A stretch of DNA of 64,000 nt from Verrucomicrobiia bacterium. Lineage in GTDB: Bacteria > Verrucomicrobiota > Verrucomicrobiia > Verrucomicrobiales > DEV007. The notes beneath the pieces are model-generated. The model was not told where the DNA came from. It saw only the letters and a list, made by a program, of their open reading frames with translations, and ran no database searches. Location of the stretch: assembly GCA_030425385.1 (NCBI GenBank), contig JAUIAH010000014.1, positions 62,001 to 126,000 on the forward strand, written 5' to 3'. Both the position numbers and the translations under genes were made by a program. Positions 8,001-16,800 of this stretch are shown piece by piece (within the stretch, counting starts at the first letter, position 1; every line of letters starts with the position of its first letter).

Positions 8001-9892
8001 GCACCGGGAATGATCTTCTCGATGATGGCGGTGACTTGGCGCTGATTTCAGGGCAAGTGCGCAATGACACGGATGGCGATGGTGATCCCGGAGACAGCGA
8101 CGCCCCTGTCAGTGGCGTCACGATCACGCTTTACACAGACCCGAACGGCGACGGCGACCCAAGCGATGGCCAAGTTCTTGGATCCACCACCACCTTGGGC
8201 GACGGCACCTATGCATTCGATAACCTTGTGGCTGGAGACTATGTTGTCGTCGAATCCGATCCGGTGGGGGCCACGAGCACCTATGATATCGAGGGGAATA
8301 GCACCGACAACGCCATCGCAGTTGCCCTGAGCGGCACGGACAGCACAGGCAATGACTTCCTCGATACGGTTCCAAAGCCCAACACTTGGGCAGACTACCT
8401 CTCTGAGAATGGTCTCAGTGGAGACGACGCCCTCCCCCAGCCCACCGGCGCGCTTCCCGAGGCAGGCAATCCTGACAAAGACATCTACGATAATTTGTTA
8501 GAATACGCCTTCTGCCTCGATCCCAATGATCCCATCCCGGCGTTCCCTCCGTTCTGTGCGGAAGTGAACACCTCGGGCGATCCCGATACCTTCGAAGCCG
8601 TTTTCTACCGTCCCGCGGGCGGTCTCACTGACGTCACCTACTGTCTGGAAGGACGCACGACCCTCCCCACCACGGGCGACACCACGTGGGTTCAGCTCAC
8701 CGTGGTGCCTGGCTCGGGGGTTCCCGGTGCGGGTGTCACCGTCACGGACCTTGGCAATGGTTTGGAAGAGGTGCGCATCGCCGACATCACAGCGGTCGCC
8801 ACCACTGGCGATACCTTGTTAGGCTTTGAAGATGCCGGAGCCCGTGGCTTTATCAGGCTCACCGTCAAGCTCGACACCGACGGGGGCGGCACTGATTTCA
8901 CCTCGCACACCCAGGTGCAAGGGTGGAAGCAAACGGACTGTGGACAGAACCAGTGCGCCTCGTTCAGTCACCCTTGGTTGCAGAAGGAAGCGTTCTCCGG
9001 TGCCGTGGCGAGTGTGTCAGGACAAGAGCTGACGATGACAGGCACGCCTGACCTTTCGAATGTTCTTGTGCCAGGATCCAGCTACTACTTAGAGATTCTT
9101 AGTGGTGACAATGAAGGGCATCGCTTCGATGTTGTCAGTACCAATGCTAGTGGTGTCATCACCCTCGCCATCGACACGGATCTCTGCGCGGGGCCACCCT
9201 TTAACACCAGCACGACACTCCCAGCGACTTTGGCAGAGGATCGCTTTGTCGTTCGCGCTCATCAAACGGTGGAAGGCCTTTTCCCAGCAGCAGCGCTCAC
9301 GCCGGAAGCCGATCCTGGCCTCGCCGATCGCCTCCTCATCTACGAAGGCGGCGCCATTCCCTGGAAGGTCCTTTACGTCGATGATCCCGCCGAATGGAAG
9401 AATGAGAGCTCAGGGACCAGTGCTAGTGACGACGTCTTGGCACCCCATCAAGGCTATTTCATTCACCCCAAACTAGGCACGCTCACCGTCCTCGGAATGG
9501 GCGTGGTGCGCGCCAATGACTTCCATTGTCCCTTGGGTGATGGCTATCGCATGGTGGCTGGAGGCTTTCCTATCGACACGTCCTTCACGGATCGCGGCCT
9601 GGATGACACGGTCAACCAAGTCACCGGCACGCTTGATCCGGCCACAGCGGATCAAGTGCACATCTGGGACGGCGATGGCAGCGTCTACAGTGAGTCCTTC
9701 ACTGGACACTTCCGCTTGGAAGGCAGCATCCCGAGCCTCCCGCCCTTCGCGCAGTGGAGCAATGTCGAAGACGTCAATCTTGATGACACCTCCGATGAGA
9801 AGGTCTTCAAGGCGGACCGCTCCGTCTTCTACTACCGCCTCGCAACGGGTTGTGACGCCGCCCACCAGCAACCCCTTCCTTGGACACCCTAA
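2084..9892 (+). CDS. Giant secreted repeat protein 1, SdrD-B-like units and TIGR02597-like C-terminus
   Basis: A 2602-aa exported protein. The ATG at 2084 gives a long signal peptide that loosely resembles that of the second giant; an internal ATG at 2168 also gives a good signal (MRNLLLWASLLFG...VQA). Residues to about 395 form an N-terminal domain with an EGLYFDNDSNNYYLAIVTS stretch. About 14 SdrD-B/Cna-B-like units follow (396-2095), each with a V/I-x-D-x-x-x-D start, a PGVTVTLFTDP strand, DGNGAYLFADLPPGDYVV and a TGNDFLDD end. These Asp-rich beta-sandwiches usually act as calcium-binding spacers in adhesins. Residues 2100-2602 are a Cys-containing module that opens with an 'NLLEYAFCLDPNDP' signature and continues with a region resembling TIGR02597 proteins of Verrucomicrobium. 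No C-terminal anchor is visible. A PEP-CTERM gene follows 23 bases later. Confidence 0.85.
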   Translation: MVLTKPLPIHLVRLATQACRSSRFSGFKMRNLLLWASLLFGVSWASTVQAQGPGTMLFDRFGVDLDLGPFNASAGPGATGGFPFDWTSFEPDPSQAPRFSAGAIDWTEADWFGAWLNDFTETTIQHAPAPGTPDQDWNPSGGEPYEVEGLYFDNDSNNYYLAIVTSIPLLVENDTTDPTPTSDYGVVDPRDFGSAGFGAAIRSGDLSISFFDGTARSERNSTEWHYNYGVDLTQENRDSYGTFAGLAVPNMRSLAVGTGLYETSADPGGSQIDGPSGASGDWYTSAAPPTGGSGASGATQGNWEHTNFDPLASGHVLSKLGDVTVNYYEYDFGGDEENGYPTYVYEITIPRSLFGVNDKGHGEQIGFRMTPGCRNDGNGAGDGTISLIAAVDDLEVGDFVFNDRNGNGVYEPLLGEAGINDVDVQLFPSGTPTSGTPIATTTTATLSGSPGRYLFGSLPSGDYYIHIPATEFQLGGTLEGLISSTTTEVDPDDDENEDGTGGNGAGSGASTVGGTGDENGIDDALAATNGISTGVFTLSGGDEPTGEDVASIQQTALDTNSNLSVDLGFLEELGAISGSVLADTDNDDAGEVGIANVTLTLTDAAGDPIDADGNAGNGIQPITAVTDGNGDYTFTNLPPGDYGVAETQPTGYDDVSDGDSTDPTDDAANADPLDDFIPVSIDAGETDTGNDFIEEQPGAISGSVLADTDNDDAGEVGIANVTLTLTDVAGDPIDADGNAGNGIQPITAVTDGNGDYAFTNLSPGDYGVAETQPTGYDDVSDGDSTGPTDDAANADPLDDFIPVSIDAGETDTGNDFIEEEYSSIGDLVWADLDGDGLFEPGDGEFGISNVTLELYLDVNSDGSFTEGTDTLAGSAVTDASGVYTFSDLGAGDYIVTITDDNNALIGYTATYDENDATTNPDGETDVALIAGDDHVTADFGFEPTLAGIYGTVYDDHDVSNDNAINSNEDAPLGGVEISLFTDPNGDGDPSDGVLVGVTYTDLSGDYAFNDVLPGNYVVVETDPSGFASDTDTAGANDNRVPVALAGIDSTGNDFLDDGGTLYNLSGSVYVDTSKDDSLNGSGEDPLGGVSVTLYADANGDGLADASDTVLGTATTLPDGSYRFEGLVPGDYVVVETDPTGASSDDDVQGAPTDNTVAATITNADSTGNDFLDDNVIPASIAGAVYNDTADDNALNGAGETPIPGVTVTLFTDPDGNGDPSDGVALATTVTDGNGAYLFADLAPGDYVVAETDPSGFTSDADTAGANDNQIPVALASGVDSTGNDFLDDGTVYAISGTVYDDDDATNNDAIGAEDAPMGGVSVALWADTDGNGSPDTLLASTVTAADGTYHFADLPPGDYVVVETDPSGFTSDADTAGANDNQIPLTLVNADSTGNDFLDDGGSLNAIGGIVYNDTADDDTLNGTGETPIVGVTVTLFADVDGDGEHTPGTDVAIASTVTGADGSYLFQDLPDGDYVVVETDPATAVSDDDADGSGANDTNTVAVALAGADDLDNHFLDDLLTGSIAGSSLEDTASDDTLNGTGEAPIAGVTMSLLTDPNGDGDPSDGTVLATTVTDTNGAYLFSNVAPGDYVVVETQPSGFPTSDDDTSTLIADGTDDWVDVSLAAGEDATGNDFLNDGGTLYALSGSVFVDTGNDDSLNGSGEDPLGGVSITLYADANGDGLADAGDTDLGTATTLPDGSYRFEGLVPGDYVVVETDPTGASSDDDVQGAPTDNTVAATITNADSTGNDFLDDNVIPASIAGAVYNDTADDNALNGAGETPIPGVTVTLFTDPDGNGDPSDGVALATTVTDGNGAYLFADLAPGDYVVAETDPSGFTSDADTAGANDNQIPVALASGVDSTGNDFLDDGTVYAISGTVYDDDDATNNDAIGAEDAPMGGVSVALWADTDGNGSPDTLLASTVTAADGTYHFADLPPGDYVVVETDPSGFTSDADTAGANDNQIPLTLVNTDSTGNDLLDDGGDLALISGQVRNDTDGDGDPGDSDAPVSGVTITLYTDPNGDGDPSDGQVLGSTTTLGDGTYAFDNLVAGDYVVVESDPVGATSTYDIEGNSTDNAIAVALSGTDSTGNDFLDTVPKPNTWADYLSENGLSGDDALPQPTGALPEAGNPDKDIYDNLLEYAFCLDPNDPIPAFPPFCAEVNTSGDPDTFEAVFYRPAGGLTDVTYCLEGRTTLPTTGDTTWVQLTVVPGSGVPGAGVTVTDLGNGLEEVRIADITAVATTGDTLLGFEDAGARGFIRLTVKLDTDGGGTDFTSHTQVQGWKQTDCGQNQCASFSHPWLQKEAFSGAVASVSGQELTMTGTPDLSNVLVPGSSYYLEILSGDNEGHRFDVVSTNASGVITLAIDTDLCAGPPFNTSTTLPATLAEDRFVVRAHQTVEGLFPAAALTPEADPGLADRLLIYEGGAIPWKVLYVDDPAEWKNESSGTSASDDVLAPHQGYFIHPKLGTLTVLGMGVVRANDFHCPLGDGYRMVAGGFPIDTSFTDRGLDDTVNQVTGTLDPATADQVHIWDGDGSVYSESFTGHFRLEGSIPSLPPFAQWSNVEDVNLDDTSDEKVFKADRSVFYYRLATGCDAAHQQPLPWTP
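3803..4546 (+). repeat. Tandem 372-bp repeat inside giant gene 1 (two copies)
   Basis: Copy 1 (3803-4174) and copy 2 (4175-4546) encode the same 124-aa SdrD-B-like unit starting GAISGSVLADTDNDD, with only a few substitutions (for example DAAGD/DVAGD, DSTDP/DSTGP). The unit length is a multiple of three, so the frame is kept. This is a recent in-frame tandem duplication. Confidence 0.9.
5460..6250 (+). repeat. Long exact direct repeat, copy A (791 bp)
   Basis: By eye this stretch is identical, base for base, to 7203-7993, 1743 bases (581 codons) downstream. The first mismatch on the left is C5459 against T7202; on the right, identity ends after gtgaac at 6250. Similarity continues more weakly to about 5270 on the left. 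It encodes the end of one SdrD-B-like unit, two whole units and most of the connection to the next. Confidence 0.9.
7203..7993 (+). repeat. Long exact direct repeat, copy B (791 bp)
   Basis: Second copy of 5460-6250, in the same frame. The flanking units differ (the unit before it starts YALSGSVFVDTGND, the one before copy A YNLSGSVYVDTSKD). The two copies enclose about three unrelated units, so deletion or expansion by recombination between them would remain in frame. Confidence 0.9.
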
Positions 9893-10667
9893 CTTAGCCC
9901 CCACCCACAGACACGGTGATCAACCTCCAGCTTTTGATCTTTGCCATCTTCATGATCCTCATCGGCATGAGCAAGGCCGTCACGATTCACTGGGGAAGTG
10001 CCGTCGGCGATTTCGTCTATGAGAGCGATGGGGTCACTCTCGTTGATCCCTCTGAGTACACCTTTGCGCTAGGCACTTTTGCCGATGGATTCACCCCCGA
10101 CGAGACCAACATGGCCGATTGGGAAGCCAATTGGCACACCCTCGATGTGGGCGGCTACAGTTCGACCACCGGACGGTATGCTGGTAGCGTCACCCTCCTA
10201 AACACCCCAGACGCCGATGGCACCATCCTTGATGGCAATGCCAGTGGTGGAGACACGGCCGCCACCTTCTTTGGCAAGGATGCCTACGTCTGGATCTACA
10301 ATCAGAACACGACGCTCGATAGTTCCATCGAGTGGGCGTTGCTCTCCAATCCCACCGGCGGCGGGGACCCGGAATCAGCCTGGACTTTCCCCTCGGCAGC
10401 GGAGTCTGGTGCCCACACCGAAGTGGTGGAAATGAACCTGTCCGATGACGGCGTCACCGCCAACTTCGGTGAAGAAACGGGGGGAAGTAGCACGACCTCC
10501 GGGAGTGGCCAATTCACGCAACGGCCGTCCACACCTTATGGCATCCAGACCTACACCATTCCAGAACCATCCAGCACCGCGTTGGTGCTGGCCGGCATAG
10601 GACTTCTGATAGGGCGACGGCAGCGCTCCGCGAGAAAAGCCTAGCTTTCGAAGCTTACGCTGACGAG
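8381..10667 (+). repeat. 3' cassette module, copy 1
   Basis: This block covers the last 503 codons of giant gene 1, the PEP-CTERM gene after it and 23 bases past its stop (ctagctttcgaagcttacg...). It matches 29281-31574. The giant-protein part has exactly the same length in both copies (1512 bases including stop) without indels. Differences look like roughly 7-10% of bases. The 23-base spacer between the two genes does not match the spacer in the other copy. Confidence 0.85.
9916..10644 (+). CDS. PEP-CTERM exported protein, partner of giant 1
   Basis: A 242-aa protein with a short N-terminal signal segment (INLQLLIFAIFMILIGMSKA) and a classic PEP-CTERM tail: PEPSS at about residues 216-220, a hydrophobic stretch (TALVLAGIGLLI) and a basic end (GRRQRSARKA). 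This tail is recognised by exosortase/PEP-CTERM sorting systems, which process surface proteins in bacteria with exopolysaccharide. The body is beta-rich and unrecognised (WGSAVGDFVYESDG, WIYNQNTTLDSSIEW). The GTG start at 9916 is chosen because the paralog at 30826 has ATG at the matching position and the same following sequence. It lies 23 bases after giant gene 1 and is probably co-transcribed with it. Function unknown; an anchoring role is inference. Confidence 0.88.
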   Translation: MINLQLLIFAIFMILIGMSKAVTIHWGSAVGDFVYESDGVTLVDPSEYTFALGTFADGFTPDETNMADWEANWHTLDVGGYSSTTGRYAGSVTLLNTPDADGTILDGNASGGDTAATFFGKDAYVWIYNQNTTLDSSIEWALLSNPTGGGDPESAWTFPSAAESGAHTEVVEMNLSDDGVTANFGEETGGSSTTSGSGQFTQRPSTPYGIQTYTIPEPSSTALVLAGIGLLIGRRQRSARKA

Positions 10668-10863
10668 AGGGCTTCCCGAGGTCGGATAGATACAAGATAA
10701 GGCCCTTTGCAGGAGAGCTTTGCCCTTTCCGCAACATTCAGGATCAAGAATGCAATCCTTCTATTATATGGATATTATGGAAACCATATTTAAATTTGAT
10801 TAAAGCCGCTAATTATTATACAAAGGTGCAGGGAATCGACCGACAACCCATTCTCTCTCCACC
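10668..10863 (+). promoter_or_regulatory. AT-rich upstream region of giant gene 2
   Basis: No gene fits between the first PEP-CTERM gene and the second giant. From about 10755 the sequence becomes AT-rich, with atatgg (10766-10771) facing ccatat (10784-10789) as a short inverted repeat. A possible sigma-70-like pair, TTGATT (10796-10801) and TATACA (10817-10822), has a short 15-base spacer. Its own promoter is therefore plausible, making the two cassettes separate transcription units. Weak evidence. Confidence 0.35.
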
Positions 10864-13800
10864 ATGGCAATTCGCTTATTCACACACTTCACGAATCTTC
10901 GGCTTGGACACGCATCCTCGATTCGTAGATTTCCTTCGCTAAACATTCTCTCTTTCATCTGCTGGGCACTTCTCCTGGTCCTGTCCTGCAGCGCCCAGGC
11001 CGCGCCGGAGGTTGATAACAATCTCGGGACTTGGACGGATTCGCTGAACGATGAACTTGGGACGCTCAGTTTGAACAATGTGTCCAACGACCCCTTTGCG
11101 GGCACGGCCTCGTTGGACTCGGGGCAGGCGAGCGGGTCGCAGACGACAGTGGTGATCTCGCCGCCGTCGTTCGATGGGTGGGAGAAGGTCTGCATCGACG
11201 CGAGCTATGGCGCGGTGGCGGATCTCGATGTGACGCTGCTCGACCCGAACAACGGCGACGCGCCGATTGCGGGTTTCGTGGACATGGATATGTCGAACCT
11301 CGACGCGGAGGGCTGCATCGACATCAGCGCACTAGATGTGGCGAGTTTTCCGGAGATCCGTGTACGCGTAGACCACACCCGAGGGGCTACTGCACCGACG
11401 GTTCGCGAGCTCAAGGTGACCTGGAACCCGCAGACCGTGCTCCTTTTTGATAAGAAGACACTTGAGACGATCCCGGCGGGCGTGCAGTTCCCGTATCAGG
11501 TGCGGCTGTCGGCGAACTTCGTCAACGCGCAGAACGTGATCGTGTGGGACACGCTGCCGATGAACGGCCGTGGCATCACTTACCCGACCGACTACGGCCA
11601 GGCGGACGAGCCGATCATCGGCCAGATCTCCGATGGCGGGATCTTCACCGCAGATGGCCTTACGGATGCGGCGACCGGCGACCCGCTGCCTTCGTTCCCG
11701 GATGGCATGACCGAGTTTCCTGAGGACACGGTGGTGTGGTATTTCGATGAGATCGAGGCCGGCAACTCGCTGGTTCTACAGCTGTTTGTGGAGGCTCCCA
11801 ACGGCACCCTGAACGGTACGGTCTACGAGAACAACGCCAACGTCCACGTCGACAACGGCGAGGACAAAGTCGCGCCGCCAGTGGAGACGATCATCACCTC
11901 TGAGCCGAAGCCGAACCTGACCAAGGCCGGCGCCACGCTGGCGTCGCCCGGCGTGACCCGAGTGTTCGGGCTCGGTGGCGAGAACTACGTCATCGCGCGC
12001 AACAGCCCGGCTGCAAGCGACACGCTGACCTTCCGCATCCGTGACCCCTTCGGGCCGGTCGATGGCAATGACTACGATGAGGAGAACCGCTCGCGGATGT
12101 ACAATACCGTGATCTACGATGACCTCTCCGGCCTCGTCGACCCGAACGGCGACGGCGACACCAGCGATTCGTATTTGCTCAACCCGACGAACCCGGCGCA
12201 CACGATCTCGGCGACGAAGTTCAACGCCGATGGCACGACGACGACGATCCCGGCGACCTTCACCGCGACGGCGATCACGGTGCATACCACCGATGTCCCC
12301 GCACAGAGCGTCTACTGGGACTTCGGCACGCTGGAGGTGGGCGACGGCTACCAGATCGAGTTCAAAGTCGATCTCGCTAGTGATATCCCGCAGCTCACCG
12401 AGTTCACCAACACCGCGGGCTTGGACTCCGACCAGACGGAGCTTCTCACTGACTCGTTGCCCATGATCGTCGATGTGCCGATCGGCGGTTGCTTCTGCAA
12501 GTTCGGCTACTTCCCGCACTACCTTCCGAAGGAGCAGGACGTCCCCTGCGGCCTCGACATCGATGGCGTCGTGCCCGTGGTCGCTGGCGACCCCGTCCAG
12601 TACCGGCTCTACAACACGAACTGCGGTGTGATCGAGCTGAACGATATCGTCTACTTCGACCGCATCCCGGCCGATGTCGACTTCGTCTCCGCAGCGCTGC
12701 ATAACCGTCAGACAAAGGAAGACATCACCGCCGCGGAGGGTGCGACCGTGTGGTACTATACTGGTGCGGGCTTCGCCGATCCCGAGGTGCATCCGCCCTT
12801 CGACTGGAGCGTCCTGCCCGGTGGTTCACCCGCTGACTGGAGCACGACCCGTCCGGCGACCGTGACCTGGGTGGCCGTGCACCACCCGTCGATGCCCTCG
12901 TTCATCGATTTCCCGAACGACCCCGGTTCGCGCGTGTTCGCGGCCTTCAACACGACCGTCAAAACCCCCGCCGACCCGTGCGCCGAGTTCTGGATCGAGA
13001 ACTGGGGCTTGGTCGATGTTTACCGCAAGACCGACGGCACGCTGCAGACGCTTGCCGATCCATTCGAGTACAAGAACGACGACCTCACCCGCGTGCGTCC
13101 GCCGCAGGGCGAGTTCTTTGTCGACTCCGATAGCGCCAGCGTCACGCCCGTGACCGTGATCCCCGGTGTTGCGGATTACTCGCTCACCGTTCGCAATGAG
13201 TCTGCCGAGTCCGGGCTGGTCGGCCTGGAGTCGTTCACCGATGTCGAAGTCGAGCTGCAGCTCACCCAGGTCAACGTCAACGGCGTGCCGACCTATCCGT
13301 CGATCCAGGGCGTCAGCGGGGGCATCATCACCGATTTCGACCCGGTCAATGGCACCGTCACCCTGCAGCTCGGGCGTCAGCTCGCGCCGGGCGAAGAGTC
13401 CACCATCGACATGGAACTCGGCTTCCCCAACGGCACCGAGAACCTCTCCACCTACACCGTCTCCGCGAACCTCACCGGCTTCGATGACCTTTGTTCCCCC
13501 TTCGAGGCCACGATCCAAACCTCGGGCGTCGTCTCCGGCACGCCGCTCTTACAAACCAACAAAGACGACGTGCTCAACGTCATCGGCAGCGGTGACGACG
13601 TCACCTACGAGGTGAACTACCGCAACGTCGGCACCGCGACTTCGGTCAATACTTGGGTGGCCGACCGGATCCCGTTCCGCACCACCTTCTCCAGCGCGAC
13701 CGCACCCAACGGCGAGGAGGTCTGGTTCACCGACAAGCTCCCGCCGTCGATGCCCGCCAACCAGATCAGCGTGCTCGACCCGATCGATTTCAGCGTCATC

Positions 13801-16800
13801 AGCGCGAATTTCTCGCCCGGCATCCACGACGACAACGGCACGCCAGGCAACTTCAGCGACGACACCTGGACGAGCCCCTTTGGCGACCAGACGACCTGGA
13901 TCGCTTACAAAGTCGACAACCCCAGCCTTTCGCCGCCGCAGCTGGAGGTCTCGCCGAACTACAGCACCGTGACCTTCACCGTCACCAATGACGACGACGG
14001 CACCGGTGCGGGAACCGCCGGTTCGCCGGAAGGCACCGTCCTCTTCAACGAGCTGGTCATCTTCTCCGACACGAACCTGCAGGCGGTGGGCAACGAGGTG
14101 CGCACGACCATCGAGGCATTCCCCGGACTCCAAATCAGCAAGACGAGTAACAAAGACCTCGTCACCGCGACCGAGAGCTTCCGCTGGCACGTCGATTACA
14201 TCAACAATTCGGGCTTCACCGACGACGTCGTCACCATCACCGACACCCTGCCGAAGGATGTGACGCTGAAGCGCGTCCTGCACGAGTGGAACGATGCAGC
14301 GGTGGGCAATGGTCAACCCGCTGGCGAGATCAACATCACCAGCGACCCGAACGTGACCATCACGAACAACGCCGATGGCACGACGACCGTAGAGATTCTC
14401 ATCGCGGGTTCGCCAGCCATGAAGTCGGACTTGCTCACGGGCGAGGGCGGTCGCCTGGTCTTCCGCGTGGCGCCGCTCTCCAGCACCGCGTCCGGCACAG
14501 AGACGATCAACGAGGTGCGCGGCTTCGCCTCGAACCCGCGCTCGTCCGTGGTGGTGAGCGACAGCGACCCAGTCACCATCGCAAACCCTGACCTGACTGT
14601 GAGCAAGATCGTTAGCAACGCCGAGCCGCAGAACGGCGATCGATTGACCTTTACCCTGCTCGTCGCCAACCGCGGCCTCAATAGCGCGTCCGATGTGACG
14701 ATCACGGACACCTTGCCAGCAGGCATGACCTTTGTCGAAGGCAGCACGCAGATGCTCACGCCGGGCTACAGCATCGCCGACGACCCGAGCGGCGGCGACT
14801 CCACGCTCGTGTGGACGTCATTGACGCAGGATGGCGGCGCGGCGGGCGAGTTGCCCGGCCAGTCGGTCGATGTCTACATTAGCTATCAGGTGGACGTTGC
14901 CGGCACGGCGGGTGATGCCTTGACCAACACGGCTGAGGTGAGCACCAGCGACCCGGAAGATCCGGCCTACCCGAACACCGACGAGCAGGAGGTCGTCCTG
15001 CCCTTCCCCGATCCGAAGATCGCGAAGTCCGCCGCCAGCGTTTCGCAAGCCGGCGAGACGGTGATGTGGACGATCACTTATAGTAATGCCGCGAATAACT
15101 CCGCACCGGACGTTTATATCATCGATACCATCCCGGCCGGCTTGACCTTTGAAACCGTCGTCCTGCCCTCGGGTGTCACCGCCTACTACACGGATGCGGG
15201 TGCGGCGCCGACCTTCACGCCGGGCACATCGGGCGCGGGTTGGAGTAGCACACCTCCCGCTGGCGTGACGTTTATCGCGTTTGAAATCGGCACCCTGCCC
15301 GCGAATCAGGGCGACACGAAGATCCTCGTCGGCACCTCGATCCCGGCCGCCGCCCCTCCCGGATCCAGCTATACGAACAGCGCCACCATCGCCACCAGCG
15401 CGACCGAGAATGACGATCCGGAGGATCCCACGGACGGAGCGGAGAACAATGCCGCCAGCGCCACGACGAAGATCCCCGGCGTGGACATGGCCGTGGCCAA
15501 GAGCGCCAGCGTGGAGGGCAGCGTGCCCGGTTTGCGCCCCGGCGACCCGATCACCTACACCATCGAGGTCACCAACACCGGCACGGAGACCGCCTACGGC
15601 GTGAAGGTGGAAGACACCCTCCCGGCGAACTTTGACCCACACCCGACGGCTTTCAACGGCTTTGCCACCGTCGAGGTCTTCGACGACCAAGGCGCGGCCA
15701 TGAACCTCGAGGACACCGGCGGCGCTCCGATCACGGTTCCGATAAGTGCCACCTTGGACAATGCCTCGCCGAGCGGCGGCGACACCGTTACCTGGCATCT
15801 CGGCACCACTGCCAATGACGCTGATCCGGACTACTACCGCAATGTCGGCGTCCCCGTGGGCGGCATCGTCACCTTCACCTTCCAGGGGTATGTCAATGCC
15901 GCTGCTGCCGATGGCGACGACGTCTTCAATAGCACGACCCTGATCGTCGACAACCAGGAGGACAGCGACCCGGCGGAGGAATTCCTCGCCAACAATACCG
16001 ACGATGTATCGACAAAGATCTACCGCCCCGAGGTCTCAGTCGGCAAGAGTGTGGTCAACGACTCCGACGGCGACGAGACTTGGACGGAAGCGGGTGAGAC
16101 GCTGACCTATACCATCGAGTACAACAACACCGGCAACGCCGATGCCGACGACGTGGTCATTTCTGAAATCATCCCGGCGGGCACCAGCTATGTGCCAGGT
16201 TCCCTGCAGCTTCCCGCTGGCGCGGGTGTAGTTTGGAGCCCGAATGCGGCCGATCCGGAGAGCTTCGAGGTGCAGTTTGAGAACCTCCCCGCCCCGGCGA
16301 CCTTTGACGGCAACCCCGGCTACGGCACGGGCACGGAGAACGATCCGTTCACCGACTTGCTCGCACTGGGGGGCGTGCCTACCGGCACCTACTGGTTCCG
16401 CATCGGCGGTCTCAGCTTCCAGGGCTACGTCGACGGCGAGACCGAAGGCGGCGGCTGGTTGATGATCCTCAACTATGTGCACGAGGGCGGCACGAACCCG
16501 GAGCTCGACGTGCGCACGACCGACTTGCCATTGCTGAACTCCGACACGCTCGGCGATGACGAGAGCGGCAGCGAGAGCTGGGGGCACGCAGGCAATGCCA
16601 TGGCCGCGCTGCTGGACTTCGACACCATGTACTTCCACGGCCGCACCAGTGGCCACACGCGGATCATGAACATCCGCACCACGGCCTTCTACGAGCGCGG
16701 CACCAGCTACGTGCAGACCGGCACGGGCAGCTTCAACAACATGCACTTCGATGGCAACTGGATCGCTGTCCCGGGGCACACCGCGACCATCCCGGCGACC